Assembly: GCF_027627475.1 (NCBI RefSeq)
Contig: NZ_CP115484.1
Location: 3,456,001 to 3,520,000 of the forward strand
Reading direction: 5' to 3'
DNA from: Paenibacillus sp. SYP-B4298
Lineage (GTDB): Bacteria; Bacillota; Bacilli; Paenibacillales; Paenibacillaceae
Length of the DNA: 64,000 bases
The notes below the pieces were generated by a model, which did no database searches, was not told the DNA's origin, and worked only from the letters and a program-made list of their open reading frames with translations. Position 1 is the first letter of the stretch, and each line of letters begins with the position of its first letter. Position numbers and translations under genes: made by a program. This document shows positions 34,545 to 43,154 of this stretch, piece after piece.

Positions 34545-35546
34545 TCACAAGTTCTCCACTGTTTCTGTGAATCCACTCGCGGCAAGCAGCTTACGGATGT
34601 CAGGTATTGACAATAGTGCGTCCTCTTCATGCCCCCCCTGATCTGCCACTCGCGGATAATCCGCATAATGGCATAGCAGCTCCGGGTGCCCTGATGACGG
34701 CAGCACCACAATATAACGGTCGTCGCAGACAACGGCATTGAGGCGCTCATAAGGTGTGAGCAGCACCTCACTCAGCTTCTCTCCCGGTCGGCAGCCCATT
34801 TCCTGCACCTGTATAGTCCGGTGGTCGTCCTCGGAGAGCAACGCTTGCGCCAAATCAATAATTTTGCAGGCAGGCATCTGCAAGATGAAGGTTTCTCCCC
34901 CAACTCCCCTCTTAGCCGCAGTTAGCAGCAGGGTGCTGGCCATTTGGGGCGTCATGAAGTAGCGTACCATCCGACAGTCGGTAATACGGATGGGGCTCCC
35001 CTGGCCAAGCTGCTCCTGGAACAGATGCAGCACACTGCCGCTGGAGCCCAGAATATTGCCTCCGCGCACATTCATAAACCGCGTAGCCGTCGTATGCAAG
35101 TTAGCATGTGTAATCAGCTTCTCTGCCAGCGCCTTGGTCATGCCATAGAAATTGACCGCATCAGCCGCCTTATCGGTGGAGATGTTGATAACCCTGCGCA
35201 CCCTGTTGGCGATCGCTGCTTCGATCACATGCTGTGTACCGCCAACATTCGTCTTCAACGCTTCATAGGGCTGCTCCTCGCAAATATCGACATGCTTGAG
35301 CGCAGCGAGATGAAAGATATAGTCGACCCCTTGGCATGCCCTCATTAATGCCTCGCGGTCTCTCACATCGCCGATGCAAAAAGATAGTCTGGGATCATGA
35401 ATCTCCCATCTCATGTTGACCTGACCCGCCTCGCTGCGCGAGTAGACCACCACCTGCCGTGTCTTTAGCTCCAGCAATTGCCTGACCAATTCCCGGCCCC
35501 ATGATCCTGTGCCTCCTGTGACCAGAATGACTGCGTTCTCGAACAT
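34545..35546 (-). CDS. Nucleotide-sugar 4,6-dehydratase/epimerase (CapD/FlaA1-like)
   Basis: 333 residues, extended short-chain dehydrogenase fold. NAD-binding loop TGGTGSWG (residues 10-17), ISTDKA and the catalytic YGMTKALAEK follow the polysaccharide-biosynthesis CapD/PseB group that acts on UDP-GlcNAc. The C-terminal GCRPGEKLSEVLLTPYE is also diagnostic. The product probably feeds the adjacent glycosyltransferase, for a surface glycan or spore polysaccharide. AGGAGG lies nine bases upstream. Confidence 0.82.
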   Translation of the reverse strand: MFENAVILVTGGTGSWGRELVRQLLELKTRQVVVYSRSEAGQVNMRWEIHDPRLSFCIGDVRDREALMRACQGVDYIFHLAALKHVDICEEQPYEALKTNVGGTQHVIEAAIANRVRRVINISTDKAADAVNFYGMTKALAEKLITHANLHTTATRFMNVRGGNILGSSGSVLHLFQEQLGQGSPIRITDCRMVRYFMTPQMASTLLLTAAKRGVGGETFILQMPACKIIDLAQALLSEDDHRTIQVQEMGCRPGEKLSEVLLTPYERLNAVVCDDRYIVVLPSSGHPELLCHYADYPRVADQGGHEEDALLSIPDIRKLLAASGFTETVENL

Positions 35547-35622
35547 GCCTTTTTTCCTCCTATCCTGAAATAACGCCCCGACCCGTCAACGGCTTGAGTG
35601 AGGAGAGTCCCCGTTATCGCCG

Positions 35623-36246
35623 TTAGTTGAGAGAGATGCCAGATAGCACCTGCTGCCACAGATGGTTGTTGCCCTCCCATTTCTCCACATTAGGAAACTG
35701 CAGGGCGCACACCTTCTCGAGCGGCCAATCCAATTCCACCATTCCGCTCACGGGGGCATGATTAATCAGTAGAACACGAAAATCATGCACAACCAGGCCG
35801 GACAGCACCCGCTCCAGCTCTGCCGCCTCCTCCAGGCTGCCCTCTGTACGGACAAATAGCATGCGGTTACACGTCTTGGCTTTCTCCAAAAACCGGCGAA
35901 TACGACGGTCAAATTTCTCCTTGACGGCCGGATAAGTGCCCAAATAATACAGCGAGTTCGGCCCGATCTCAAAGTCGTGGTTCGAGACGATGTTGTAGGC
36001 ATCGTCGGATACACACACATGCGTCGTTCCCGCGTAACCGATGACCCGCAAATGTTGTGGCTCCATAAAGCCCGCAAATCGGTTCAGCAGCAGACGATTG
36101 ACACTGGCCAGCTCCAGCGAGCCCATCCAGTCGAGCACGCCGGAGAAGGTTCGCAACTGATGGCGCTTCAACTGAATGGAAGCCAGACACAGATCACCCA
36201 GGCTATAGATCGCATCATAGTTCCCCTTAATCTCTTGCAGTCTCAT
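35623..36246 (-). CDS. DUF1796 family (papain-like cysteine peptidase-like) protein
   Basis: 207 residues. The opening YDAIYSLGDLCLASIQLKRH, with a Cys directly after the SLGDL turn, and FSGVLDWM are the hallmark of DUF1796, a family predicted to have a papain-like cysteine-peptidase fold. Downstream His and Asp residues (HDFEIGPNS, HDFRVLLINHAP) could complete a catalytic site. The family often occurs in glycan clusters and its biochemical role is unknown. GAGGAGGG precedes the ATG. Confidence 0.75.
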   Translation of the reverse strand: MRLQEIKGNYDAIYSLGDLCLASIQLKRHQLRTFSGVLDWMGSLELASVNRLLLNRFAGFMEPQHLRVIGYAGTTHVCVSDDAYNIVSNHDFEIGPNSLYYLGTYPAVKEKFDRRIRRFLEKAKTCNRMLFVRTEGSLEEAAELERVLSGLVVHDFRVLLINHAPVSGMVELDWPLEKVCALQFPNVEKWEGNNHLWQQVLSGISLN

Positions 36247-36328
36247 CGGTATCCCTCCTCTGTGTAATACAGCCCCGTATGTCCCCTGCGTCCCTCTTTA
36301 AGCCCAAGAGTTGACAAGAGATATGGAT

Positions 36329-37243
36329 TCAGCGCTGATAGAATACGGAGGCGTATGCCGCCCCCAATCCGGCACGCAGATCCACTATAGGCTGCCATCC
36401 GAGTACATCGCACGCACGGCGATTATCCAGACGGCTATGGCGAATATCCCCCAAGCGTGCAGGTGCATGCGTATGTGCCAGAGGCACCCCATGAATATCC
36501 CCGATCAGCTCCGCCAAATAATTCACAGAGCTGCCGATAGCCGAACTGACATGGAGCAGCTCCCCCTCTCCCCTGGACGCTGCCGACACCAATGCCGACA
36601 CAACATCCCCGACATATATAAAATCACGGGTTTGGCCGCCATCGCCATGAATCGTCACAGGCCTCCCTGCTGCCAGCCGCTCTAAAAATACGGCCACTAC
36701 TCCCCCCTCTCCCTTGGCCGTCTGGCCAGGGCCGTATACATTACTGAAGCGCAATATAGTGAACGGAACACCGTATAGCCGATGAAACAACTGAATGTAC
36801 AGCTCAGCGGCCAGCTTGGATAGGCCATAATACGAGATTGGATATACAGGGTCTTGCTCTGTCAGCAGCGGCCGCTCCAGATTGCCATAGACTGCTGAGG
36901 TCGAAGCGAAGACCAGCTTGCTCCCTGCCTCCCGGCAGCCTTCGAGCAACCGTACAGTGCCGCCAATATTCACCACAGCATCGTGATGGGGCTGCTGTAG
37001 CGAATGCTGAACATCGGTCTGGGCCGCAAGATGAAAGACGACGTCGGCCTTAGTCGCAACGACCAGCTCCTTGGCTTCCTCACTGCGAATGTCTAATTGT
37101 ACGAGCTGTGCATCCCCAGGCACTGCGTCTTGCTTGCCGGTGATCAAATTGTCCAGTACGACAACCTTCCAGCCCTTCTGCAGCAGCGCAGCAGCAAGAT
37201 GAGAGCCGATGAATCCAGCGCCTCCTGTTACGATTGCTTTCAT
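36329..37243 (-). CDS. NAD-dependent UDP-sugar epimerase (GalE-like)
   Basis: 304 residues. NAD loop GGAGFIGSHL (7-16), VFHLAAQTDVQHS, the Ser in ASTSAVYG and the catalytic YGLSK (about 141-145), then RFSNVYGPGQ. This is the UDP-glucose/UDP-glucuronate 4-epimerase group. It is the first gene of the four-gene minus-strand cluster, with GGGGAGA before the ATG. The exact sugar cannot be told from sequence. Confidence 0.85.
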   Translation of the reverse strand: MKAIVTGGAGFIGSHLAAALLQKGWKVVVLDNLITGKQDAVPGDAQLVQLDIRSEEAKELVVATKADVVFHLAAQTDVQHSLQQPHHDAVVNIGGTVRLLEGCREAGSKLVFASTSAVYGNLERPLLTEQDPVYPISYYGLSKLAAELYIQLFHRLYGVPFTILRFSNVYGPGQTAKGEGGVVAVFLERLAAGRPVTIHGDGGQTRDFIYVGDVVSALVSAASRGEGELLHVSSAIGSSVNYLAELIGDIHGVPLAHTHAPARLGDIRHSRLDNRRACDVLGWQPIVDLRAGLGAAYASVFYQR

Positions 37244-37406
37244 AGCGAATCTCCCCTACTGGTTTTTTATAGTTTATGTTCACCAGTAGATATTGGAATA
37301 AGCTATATGCCTGCTAGAGCCAGAAAATAGGTGGACAACGGGTACGTAGGTTCACTATCTTTCATATACTGCTAGAAATCGGGATTATAAGGGGAGGGAT
37401 TCTGTT

Positions 37407-37748
37407 ATGGCCGTCTACCGCCTCGCATCCATCGACGCGCTGATGTCGATGCAGCACGCGCAAAGCCTGGATGTGAATGTGAGAAATTTAGGAGGGCGCA
37501 GCTTTGAGGCGCTGCTGGAGGTCAGCAGCTATGCAGGCATCATCTACCGGGGGCTGTGCAGCATTCAGCCCTACACGGTAACCGGACTCAGCCATTGGTT
37601 TAGGGATGTGGCAGCTACAAGTGTTCCCTTGGAACTGCGGGTGATTACCAATGCGATGGCCACGAATGCTGCAACGGTAGAAGTGCATGTGAAGCAATAT
37701 GGACAGGTTATAGGCATCTTTACGCAGGAGCATTTCGAGATGAGTTAG
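37407..37748 (+). CDS. Hypothetical 113-residue beta-rich protein
   Basis: 113 residues, no signal peptide, with strand-rich segments (SLDVNVRNLGGRSFEALLEV; VPLELRVITNAMATNAATVE) suggesting a small beta-sandwich. GGGGAGGGA lies upstream. No family recognised. A 56-codon gene follows in the same direction and may be coexpressed. Confidence 0.6.
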   Translation: MAVYRLASIDALMSMQHAQSLDVNVRNLGGRSFEALLEVSSYAGIIYRGLCSIQPYTVTGLSHWFRDVAATSVPLELRVITNAMATNAATVEVHVKQYGQVIGIFTQEHFEMS

Positions 37749-37856
37749 AATACGAGTCGGCTTCCTCCATAGGGTGAAGCGAGGACTGCGAAGGGGCGGC
37801 AGCTTCCGCTAGGGTTACTCTGTCAGCTTTAAGCTATTGAAGGAGAGGTGCGAAGC

Positions 37857-38027
37857 ATGAATTCATTTCAAGTGACAGGAGATTTATTCAATCGAGTCTT
37901 TGTACAGCAGGTTGCCCATCCAGAGCTAACGGTTGACTACAGTAGCTGGATGACCATTCTTGAAGCTCTTCCAGATCATTACAGTCTGCCGGATCAGGAA
38001 GTCATCCCCCTCATACCGTCACCGTAG
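37857..38027 (+). CDS. Hypothetical 56-residue protein
   Basis: An ATG at 37857 after AAGGAGAGGTG encodes 56 residues (MNSFQVTGDLFNRVFVQQVA is the start), ending at the TAG at 38025-38027. Acidic and hydrophilic, with a Pro-rich end. The good ribosome binding site and the terminator that follows support a real gene. Function unknown. Confidence 0.5.
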   Translation: MNSFQVTGDLFNRVFVQQVAHPELTVDYSSWMTILEALPDHYSLPDQEVIPLIPSP

Positions 38028-38088
38028 CTTTAAACTCTCTTGCATGAGCTAAGACGGCATAGGATAGCAGCAGCACATCAATCAAAGC

Positions 38089-38144
38089 AAGCACAGGCGC
38101 ATCAAGTGGGAACTGTACTGTCCCCTTGAGCGCCTGTGCTTTTA
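38089..38144. terminator. Bidirectional terminator
   Basis: AAGCACAGGCGC with GCGCCTGTGCTT, and an inner CAAGTGGG/TCCCCTTG pairing, followed by TTTTA on the plus strand. It lies between the plus-strand small genes and the minus-strand pectate lyase. Confidence 0.8.
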
Positions 38145-38153
38145 CGTGTTCGA

Positions 38154-38822
38154 TCAGTATTGCGTGTTGCCCGACTGACTCGTTTTGCCGGAAGCAAAGC
38201 CTTTGAATAGAGTAGGTACCTTATGATAGCGGGTATTTGTAATTTTGGCTTGGCTCGAGCTGCTATCTGTACGGAAGATAGAGTCCTTGACGTTGGAAAT
38301 CTGGGAATTATCTAAAGTGAAGTTGACCTTGAAGCTTGTCCCTCCATTCTGACGAGCGAGCTTGCCAATATCGTCTGCGCGGAAGTTCTTGATATTGATT
38401 GTACCGGCAGCATTAATCTGAAAGACCTTATCATACGCCTTGAAAGCGCCTCCACCAGTGATGTTGACTGTTCCTGAAGATTTGAGCGTCAGTGCATCCT
38501 CGCCCACATCCAGCCAGGTTACGTTGCTGACTGTAGCATTGCCGTACACATGCACCCCATCAGCTCCAGGAGCGCCAATGTACACATTTTTGAGCGTGGC
38601 ATTGTTCTCCAGTCTGAAGATCGGCTTCTGATTCTCCGCCTGGCTCCCATCTCCCAATGTGTTGGGATTGGCAACATAGGTTTTGCCCTGACCGTCAAAT
38701 GTCGTGCCCGCGGGTACAACGATTGTGGAATTCACAACAATCGGCGCGGCATGAACAGGCTCAATATTTAATCCAAGCACTAAAACCAGACTGGATAATA
38801 GCAATAGAAGGGATTTTTTCAT
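38154..38822 (-). CDS. Secreted pectate lyase, family PL3
   Basis: 222 residues with a signal peptide ([20 protein letters not shown], cleavage after VHA). The short beta-helix with [35 protein letters not shown] and [12 protein letters not shown] is typical of PL3 (Pel-3/PF03211) enzymes of about 200 residues. It cleaves pectate outside the cell and would complement the large lyase at 29659. AAAGGAAG precedes the ATG. I saw no cre box in front of it. Confidence 0.88.
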   Translation of the reverse strand: MKKSLLLLLSSLVLVLGLNIEPVHAAPIVVNSTIVVPAGTTFDGQGKTYVANPNTLGDGSQAENQKPIFRLENNATLKNVYIGAPGADGVHVYGNATVSNVTWLDVGEDALTLKSSGTVNITGGGAFKAYDKVFQINAAGTINIKNFRADDIGKLARQNGGTSFKVNFTLDNSQISNVKDSIFRTDSSSSQAKITNTRYHKVPTLFKGFASGKTSQSGNTQY

Positions 38823-38866
38823 AAAGGGCTTCCTTTCTGTACCATGTTTTTATAGACTCACAGTCT

Positions 38867-39030
38867 CTAGGCTTGTCTGAAAACGCTGAACGGAGCAGAG
38901 CTTGTCGAGTTCTCCAGGCAAGGCGCGTTTTCGCAGGCGTACCGCGGGTACGTCTGCGAAAGGCAACGCAGCGGGAGGCGAAAAGGCGCTGAGAGATGCC
39001 CTCTTGAACAGATTTTCAGACACGTTCTAG
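38867..39030 (-). repeat. Palindromic interspersed repeat, copy B (inverted relative to copy A)
   Basis: 164 bp. Its reverse complement follows copy A (2989-3155) through most of its length, including GGGCATCTCTC, CGCCTTTTCGCC, CTGCGTTGC and GCGCCTTGCCTGGA. Terminal inverted repeats begin GTCTGAAAA. The centre (TTTCGCAGGCGTACC / GGGTACGTCTGCGAAA) is a strong inner dyad. It lies between divergent genes. Confidence 0.75.
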
Positions 39031-39273
39031 TCATGCTCATGTTCCAAAAGAAAAGCTCACCCCCTTTTGTAACCGCTACCATTTTCAAAAAAAAGACTGT
39101 GTTTGTCTATAGGGTACACTACTAAATTATACATAAATTAGATATTATAAGCAATAATAACATTGGCTTAGTGTACGGCTTCAAAGATAGCAGGGATAAG
39201 CAGCAAGTGGTGTATACTATAAATAGACGTTCCCAGCCAACATGAATAATGTGCAAAAAAGGAGAGAACCGCC

Positions 39274-40527
39274 ATGTCCAAAAAACTATCCCTCTGCTTG
39301 CTGATCGCAGCCATGGCCTTCGTCCTGCTCAGTTGCAGCACCGGACAACAGCCCGCCCCTGAACCACAAGCTCCCCCTGCAGACATCGGACAACAGCCCG
39401 CCCCTTCCACGCAGGCACCGACAGATCCCATCGTGGAGCAGCTAGGGGAAATGAGTCTGGAGGACAAGCTCGGACAACTAATGATCGTCGGACTTGAGGG
39501 CACCAGCATGCAGGAGGACGCGCGTGCGATGGTCAAGGAGCATAAGATTGGCGGGTTTATTCTATATAAAAATAATATCGCATCCGCCTCTGCGACTGTG
39601 AAGCTGCTGGATGAGCTGAAAACCGCCAACCTCGGCAATCCCGCCCCGCTCTGGCTCAGTGTCGATCAGGAAGGCGGCAAGGTAAGCCGCATGCCGCAGG
39701 AGTTCATCAGCCTGCCATCTGCTCGCGAGGTCGCTGCGCGTGCCGATCTGGATTATGCTTACGGAATTGGAGAAGCGCTCGGTGCCCAGATCGGCTCGCT
39801 CGGCTTCAACATGAACTTTGCCCCCGTACTGGATATTGACAGCAACCCGGATAATCCGGTCATCGGTGACCGTGCCTATGGCAGCACGCCTGACTCTGTC
39901 ATCGAGACAGGCATCGCCGTCATGGAGGGGCTGCAATCCCAGGACGTGGCCGCGGTGGTGAAGCACTTCCCTGGCCACGGTGACACATCGGTCGATTCGC
40001 ATCTAGACCTCCCTGTTGTCAACAAATCGCTGGACGAGCTGGAGGCATTCGAGCTGCTTCCCTTCGTCGAAGCCATACAGCAGCAAGCGGATGCGGTCAT
40101 GGTGGCCCATCTGCTCATCCCGGCACTGGACGAGAAGCTGCCTGCCTCCCTGTCTTATGCCATCATCACTGGATTGCTGCGAGATAAGCTAGGCTACGAC
40201 GGCGTGGTCATGACGGATGATATGACGATGGGCGGCATCGTGAAGCATTACAACATCGGCGAGGCGGCTGTTCAGTCCATCCTGGCAGGCAGTGACATCG
40301 TACTGGTCGGGCACGACACGCAGCTTCAGCTTCAGGTGCTTCAGGCACTTCGCGCCAGCGCCCAATCTGGCCAGCTCAGCGAGGAACGGATTGATGAGAG
40401 TGTATATCGGGTCTTGAAGCTGAAGTCCAGGTATAGCCTGCAGGACGAGGTGCTAAGACGAGTCGACACGGCTGCTGTTAACAAGCAGATTCAGGCTGTG
40501 CTAGGCTCCACAGATAAGGGAGAGTAG
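39274..40527 (+). CDS. nagZ: Lipoprotein beta-N-acetylhexosaminidase (NagZ-like, GH3)
   Basis: 417 residues. Lipobox LLSC (Cys near 21), a Pro/Gln/Ala linker with two QQPAP repeats, then a GH3 domain. KHFPGHGDT (Lys230-His231, with the catalytic-loop His just after) and the nucleophile Asp in MTDDM (about 315) are intact. It removes terminal N-acetylglucosamine from cell-wall muropeptides outside the membrane, as NagZ/YbbD does in Bacillus wall recycling. AAGGAGAG precedes the ATG. Not in an operon with recycling genes here. Confidence 0.9.
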   Translation: MSKKLSLCLLIAAMAFVLLSCSTGQQPAPEPQAPPADIGQQPAPSTQAPTDPIVEQLGEMSLEDKLGQLMIVGLEGTSMQEDARAMVKEHKIGGFILYKNNIASASATVKLLDELKTANLGNPAPLWLSVDQEGGKVSRMPQEFISLPSAREVAARADLDYAYGIGEALGAQIGSLGFNMNFAPVLDIDSNPDNPVIGDRAYGSTPDSVIETGIAVMEGLQSQDVAAVVKHFPGHGDTSVDSHLDLPVVNKSLDELEAFELLPFVEAIQQQADAVMVAHLLIPALDEKLPASLSYAIITGLLRDKLGYDGVVMTDDMTMGGIVKHYNIGEAAVQSILAGSDIVLVGHDTQLQLQVLQALRASAQSGQLSEERIDESVYRVLKLKSRYSLQDEVLRRVDTAAVNKQIQAVLGSTDKGE

Positions 40528-40712
40528 CGCTAGCCTGCTGTAGTTGTCCAAGCCCCTTGCCGGGGGAAGGGGGAAATATCCTTCATCGCAGGCTGCCAAC
40601 CAAAAAAACTGGAACTATGGATGGGCTATTGTCATATAGTCTCTATAGCACAGAGTGACGGCTAGCTCTTAGACCAGCTTGCCATCGTGCAAGCAGCAAG
40701 GAGGCGATGATT

Positions 40713-40997
40713 GTGAACAACCAGATGCCCAACAGCCAGATCATGGTTAACCCAACAACGAACAGCCAGATTCGTGAGTACTACCCGTTTATCGGTCCCT
40801 TCGATCCCTGCCCGCCGATCCGGGTGAAAACCTATGTCGTGCCGCCGAATCAGTTCGTTACCTTCCAGCCGATGAATCTCCCCCAATTCTCCCCTGCCGA
40901 GGCGCTGCGTCTGGGTACGCTATGGCCTGCCTTCTACAGCAACTATACCTCCAAGCGTCGAGGCGAGGTGATGAAGGAAGGAGGGCATGAAGAATGA
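40713..40997 (+). CDS. cotJA: Spore coat protein CotJA
   Basis: 94 residues, rich in Pro/Asn/Gln, with YYPFIGPFDPCPPIRVKTYV, the CotJA pattern. CotJA and CotJC form a complex in the inner spore coat. Start: GTG at 40713, eight bases after AAGGAGG; the ATG at 40707 is too near. A CATATAGT about 70 bases upstream could be a sigma-E -10 box, but its -35 match is weak. cotJB overlaps the end by four bases. Confidence 0.9.
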   Translation: MNNQMPNSQIMVNPTTNSQIREYYPFIGPFDPCPPIRVKTYVVPPNQFVTFQPMNLPQFSPAEALRLGTLWPAFYSNYTSKRRGEVMKEGGHEE

Positions 40998-41257
40998 GCG
41001 AGATGCTTGATGCAGAATATTACAGAAGGCTGGAAGAGCTGCAGCAGCTTGATTTTGTGTTAGTGGAGCTCACCCTCTATCTGGACACCCATCCCAACGA
41101 TATGCAGGCGATTCAGCAATTCAACCAGACCGCCCAGTCACGCAAGCAGTTGGCCTACAACTTCGAGATGGATTATGGCCCGCTGCTGCAATATGGTCAC
41201 AGTTATTCCCGTTACCCCTGGCAATGGTCGCAGGCTCCCTGGCCTTGGCAGGTGTAA
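40994..41257 (+). CDS. cotJB: Spore coat protein CotJB
   Basis: 87 residues, helical, with LDFVLVELTLYLDTHPND and the aromatic tail YPWQWSQAPWPWQV typical of CotJB. It overlaps cotJA in an ATGA junction. Part of the cotJABC coat operon expressed in the mother cell. Confidence 0.92.
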   Translation: MSEMLDAEYYRRLEELQQLDFVLVELTLYLDTHPNDMQAIQQFNQTAQSRKQLAYNFEMDYGPLLQYGHSYSRYPWQWSQAPWPWQV

Positions 41258-41349
41258 GCCAGTGCACATCCTTGCTTATGTATAGTGGCTAAGCACGCAC
41301 GGATTCAGACCAATGAGCGGCTACTCAGCCGTGTAGTGGAGGTGTCACG

Positions 41350-41919
41350 ATGTGGGTGTATGACAAGAAGCTGCAATACCCGGTTCGGGTGAGCAAGTGC
41401 GACCCGCGCATGGCCAAGTTTCTGATGGAGCAATATGGCGGCGCCGATGGCGAGCTTGCCGCGGCCCTGCGCTACCTCAATCAGCGCTATTCGATTCCAG
41501 ATAAGGTCATTGGTTTATTGACAGATATTGGTACCGAAGAATTTGCTCATCTCGAGATGATCGCCACCATGGTCTATAAGCTGACCAAGGACGCCACGCC
41601 GCTCCAGTTGGAGGAAGCCGGGCTAGGCGCGCACTTCGCCAATCATGACAGTGCGCTGTTCTACGAGAATGCCGCAGGTGTCCCATGGACAGCCGCCTAT
41701 ATCGCAGCCAAGGGCGATCCACTCGCTGATCTGTATGAGGACATTGCTGCCGAGGAGAAGGCTCGCGCCACGTACCAATGGCTGATCGATATGACCGATG
41801 ATGTGGATCTGCAGGATGGATTGAAGTTTCTGCGAGAGCGAGAGATTATTCATGCCCTCCGCTTCCGGGAAGCGGTAGAGCTCATCAAAGCCGACCGCGA
41901 GCAGCAGAAGGTGTTCTAG
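41350..41919 (+). CDS. cotJC: CotJC, manganese-catalase-like coat protein
   Basis: 189 residues of the ferritin-like manganese-catalase fold: MWVYDKKLQYPVRV, then carboxylate/His ligands in TEEFAHLEMIATMV (about 57-70) and the second helix pair (EDIAAEEKARATYQWLID; REIIHALRFREA). It may disproportionate hydrogen peroxide in the spore coat. It begins 92 bases after cotJB with GGAGGTG upstream. A terminator follows. Confidence 0.93.
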   Translation: MWVYDKKLQYPVRVSKCDPRMAKFLMEQYGGADGELAAALRYLNQRYSIPDKVIGLLTDIGTEEFAHLEMIATMVYKLTKDATPLQLEEAGLGAHFANHDSALFYENAAGVPWTAAYIAAKGDPLADLYEDIAAEEKARATYQWLIDMTDDVDLQDGLKFLREREIIHALRFREAVELIKADREQQKVF

Positions 41920-41999
41920 CATTCCCTTATCGCAACTGTCCGCGGCATGGCACGTATACTTAAACGCAAGACCAACATACCATATTCGCACAACCCTGC

Positions 42000-42041
42000 A
42001 AGCGCTGCTCGTCCTCCACTACAGGAGACCGAGCAGCGCTT
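42000..42041 (+). terminator. Terminator of cotJABC
   Basis: AAGCGCTGCTCG and CGAGCAGCGCTT form a perfect 12-bp stem followed by CTTGGTTT. It lies between cotJC and the convergent ytvI. Confidence 0.8.
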
Positions 42042-42072
42042 CTTGGTTTGGTTCCGTACCCTATACAGAGAT

Positions 42073-43104
42073 TTACAGCTTGATTTTCGTCTGCAGCAGC
42101 CCTGCCTCACGCGCTGCCGTGAAGATGATGACGACCATTGGACCAATGAAGACACCGATCACTCCTGCCAGCTTAAAGCCAACGTACAGGCTGACCAAGG
42201 CTGACAATGCACTGATCCCGACGGCATCGCCCAATATCTTCGGCTCCACGACACGCCGAAAGATCGTAATGAGCAGGAACAGCAGCAGCAATCCGACTCC
42301 GGTGTAGCTATCGCCCGTCCCCAGCAGGTAAGCAGCCCATGGGATCAGCACAGCTCCCGTCCCTAGTATCGGCAGCAGATCGACAAATACGATCAGCAGC
42401 GCAATCGCGAGCGGGTATTTCAGATCCAGAAACAACAGCCCGATTAATGTCATAATGTAAGTTAGCATACTGAGAATAAGCTGGGAACGGAGGAAGCCGA
42501 AGATCGATCGGCGCAGGCTGTCCAGAACTTCATTCACCTGCTGCCTGGATTTGAGCTCGAAGAAGGAGAGAAAGGCGATTTTCAGAGTATGCAGACTGTA
42601 TCCAAGCAGATAGACGGCGACTATAAACACCGTGAAGAAAATGAATAAGCCGGGAATCCCCTTCGCGAATGAGACGAAGGAGGCAGAGATGCCTGTTACA
42701 AGAGATGAGATGGAGTTGGAGAAGGTAGAGAGCCAGCTTTGCAACTGCGACTGGGTGTCTGGGGTAAGCCGGGTATAATACAGCTCCATACCGGCTATCG
42801 TATCCTGCATCACCATATTAGCTGTACCTATATAATGCGGAACCTTGTTCCAAAAGTCGATCAGCTCTGCAATGACCTTGACGCCCAGCAGCACGATCAA
42901 GCCGAGCAGCAGGAGCGTGAACAGCGTGCTTGTAATGGTCGCGGCTGCCGCTCGCTTGAGATGTAGAGAGTGCATGAGCAGTTGTACGAGCGGCTCCAAG
43001 AAAATGGCGACGACCAAGGCCAGCAGGAAGGGCGCTCCCGCTGTAAACAGCAGGTACAGCAGCGCCAAGCCTACGCCTGCAGTTACCATTGCCCGAACCG
43101 ACAT
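42073..43104 (-). CDS. ytvI: YtvI: sporulation membrane protein of the AI-2E transporter family
   Basis: 343 residues with about eight membrane helices. The conserved core is VDLLPILGTGAVLIPWA, with the C-terminal PKILGDAVGISALSALVSLY. YtvI-type AI-2E family proteins of sporeformers are required for normal sporulation in some species; transport activity is unproven. Start: the ATG at 43104 is 14 bases after AAGGAGG, longer than ideal; an out-of-frame ATG lies at better spacing, so the true N-terminus or a small sequence error near 43110 deserves attention. Confidence 0.78.
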   Translation of the reverse strand: MSVRAMVTAGVGLALLYLLFTAGAPFLLALVVAIFLEPLVQLLMHSLHLKRAAAATITSTLFTLLLLGLIVLLGVKVIAELIDFWNKVPHYIGTANMVMQDTIAGMELYYTRLTPDTQSQLQSWLSTFSNSISSLVTGISASFVSFAKGIPGLFIFFTVFIVAVYLLGYSLHTLKIAFLSFFELKSRQQVNEVLDSLRRSIFGFLRSQLILSMLTYIMTLIGLLFLDLKYPLAIALLIVFVDLLPILGTGAVLIPWAAYLLGTGDSYTGVGLLLLFLLITIFRRVVEPKILGDAVGISALSALVSLYVGFKLAGVIGVFIGPMVVIIFTAAREAGLLQTKIKL

Positions 43105-43154
43105 GGGATCATGCTTCGCCTCCTTGGCAGGCTATCTTGCGACACCCATTCGTG

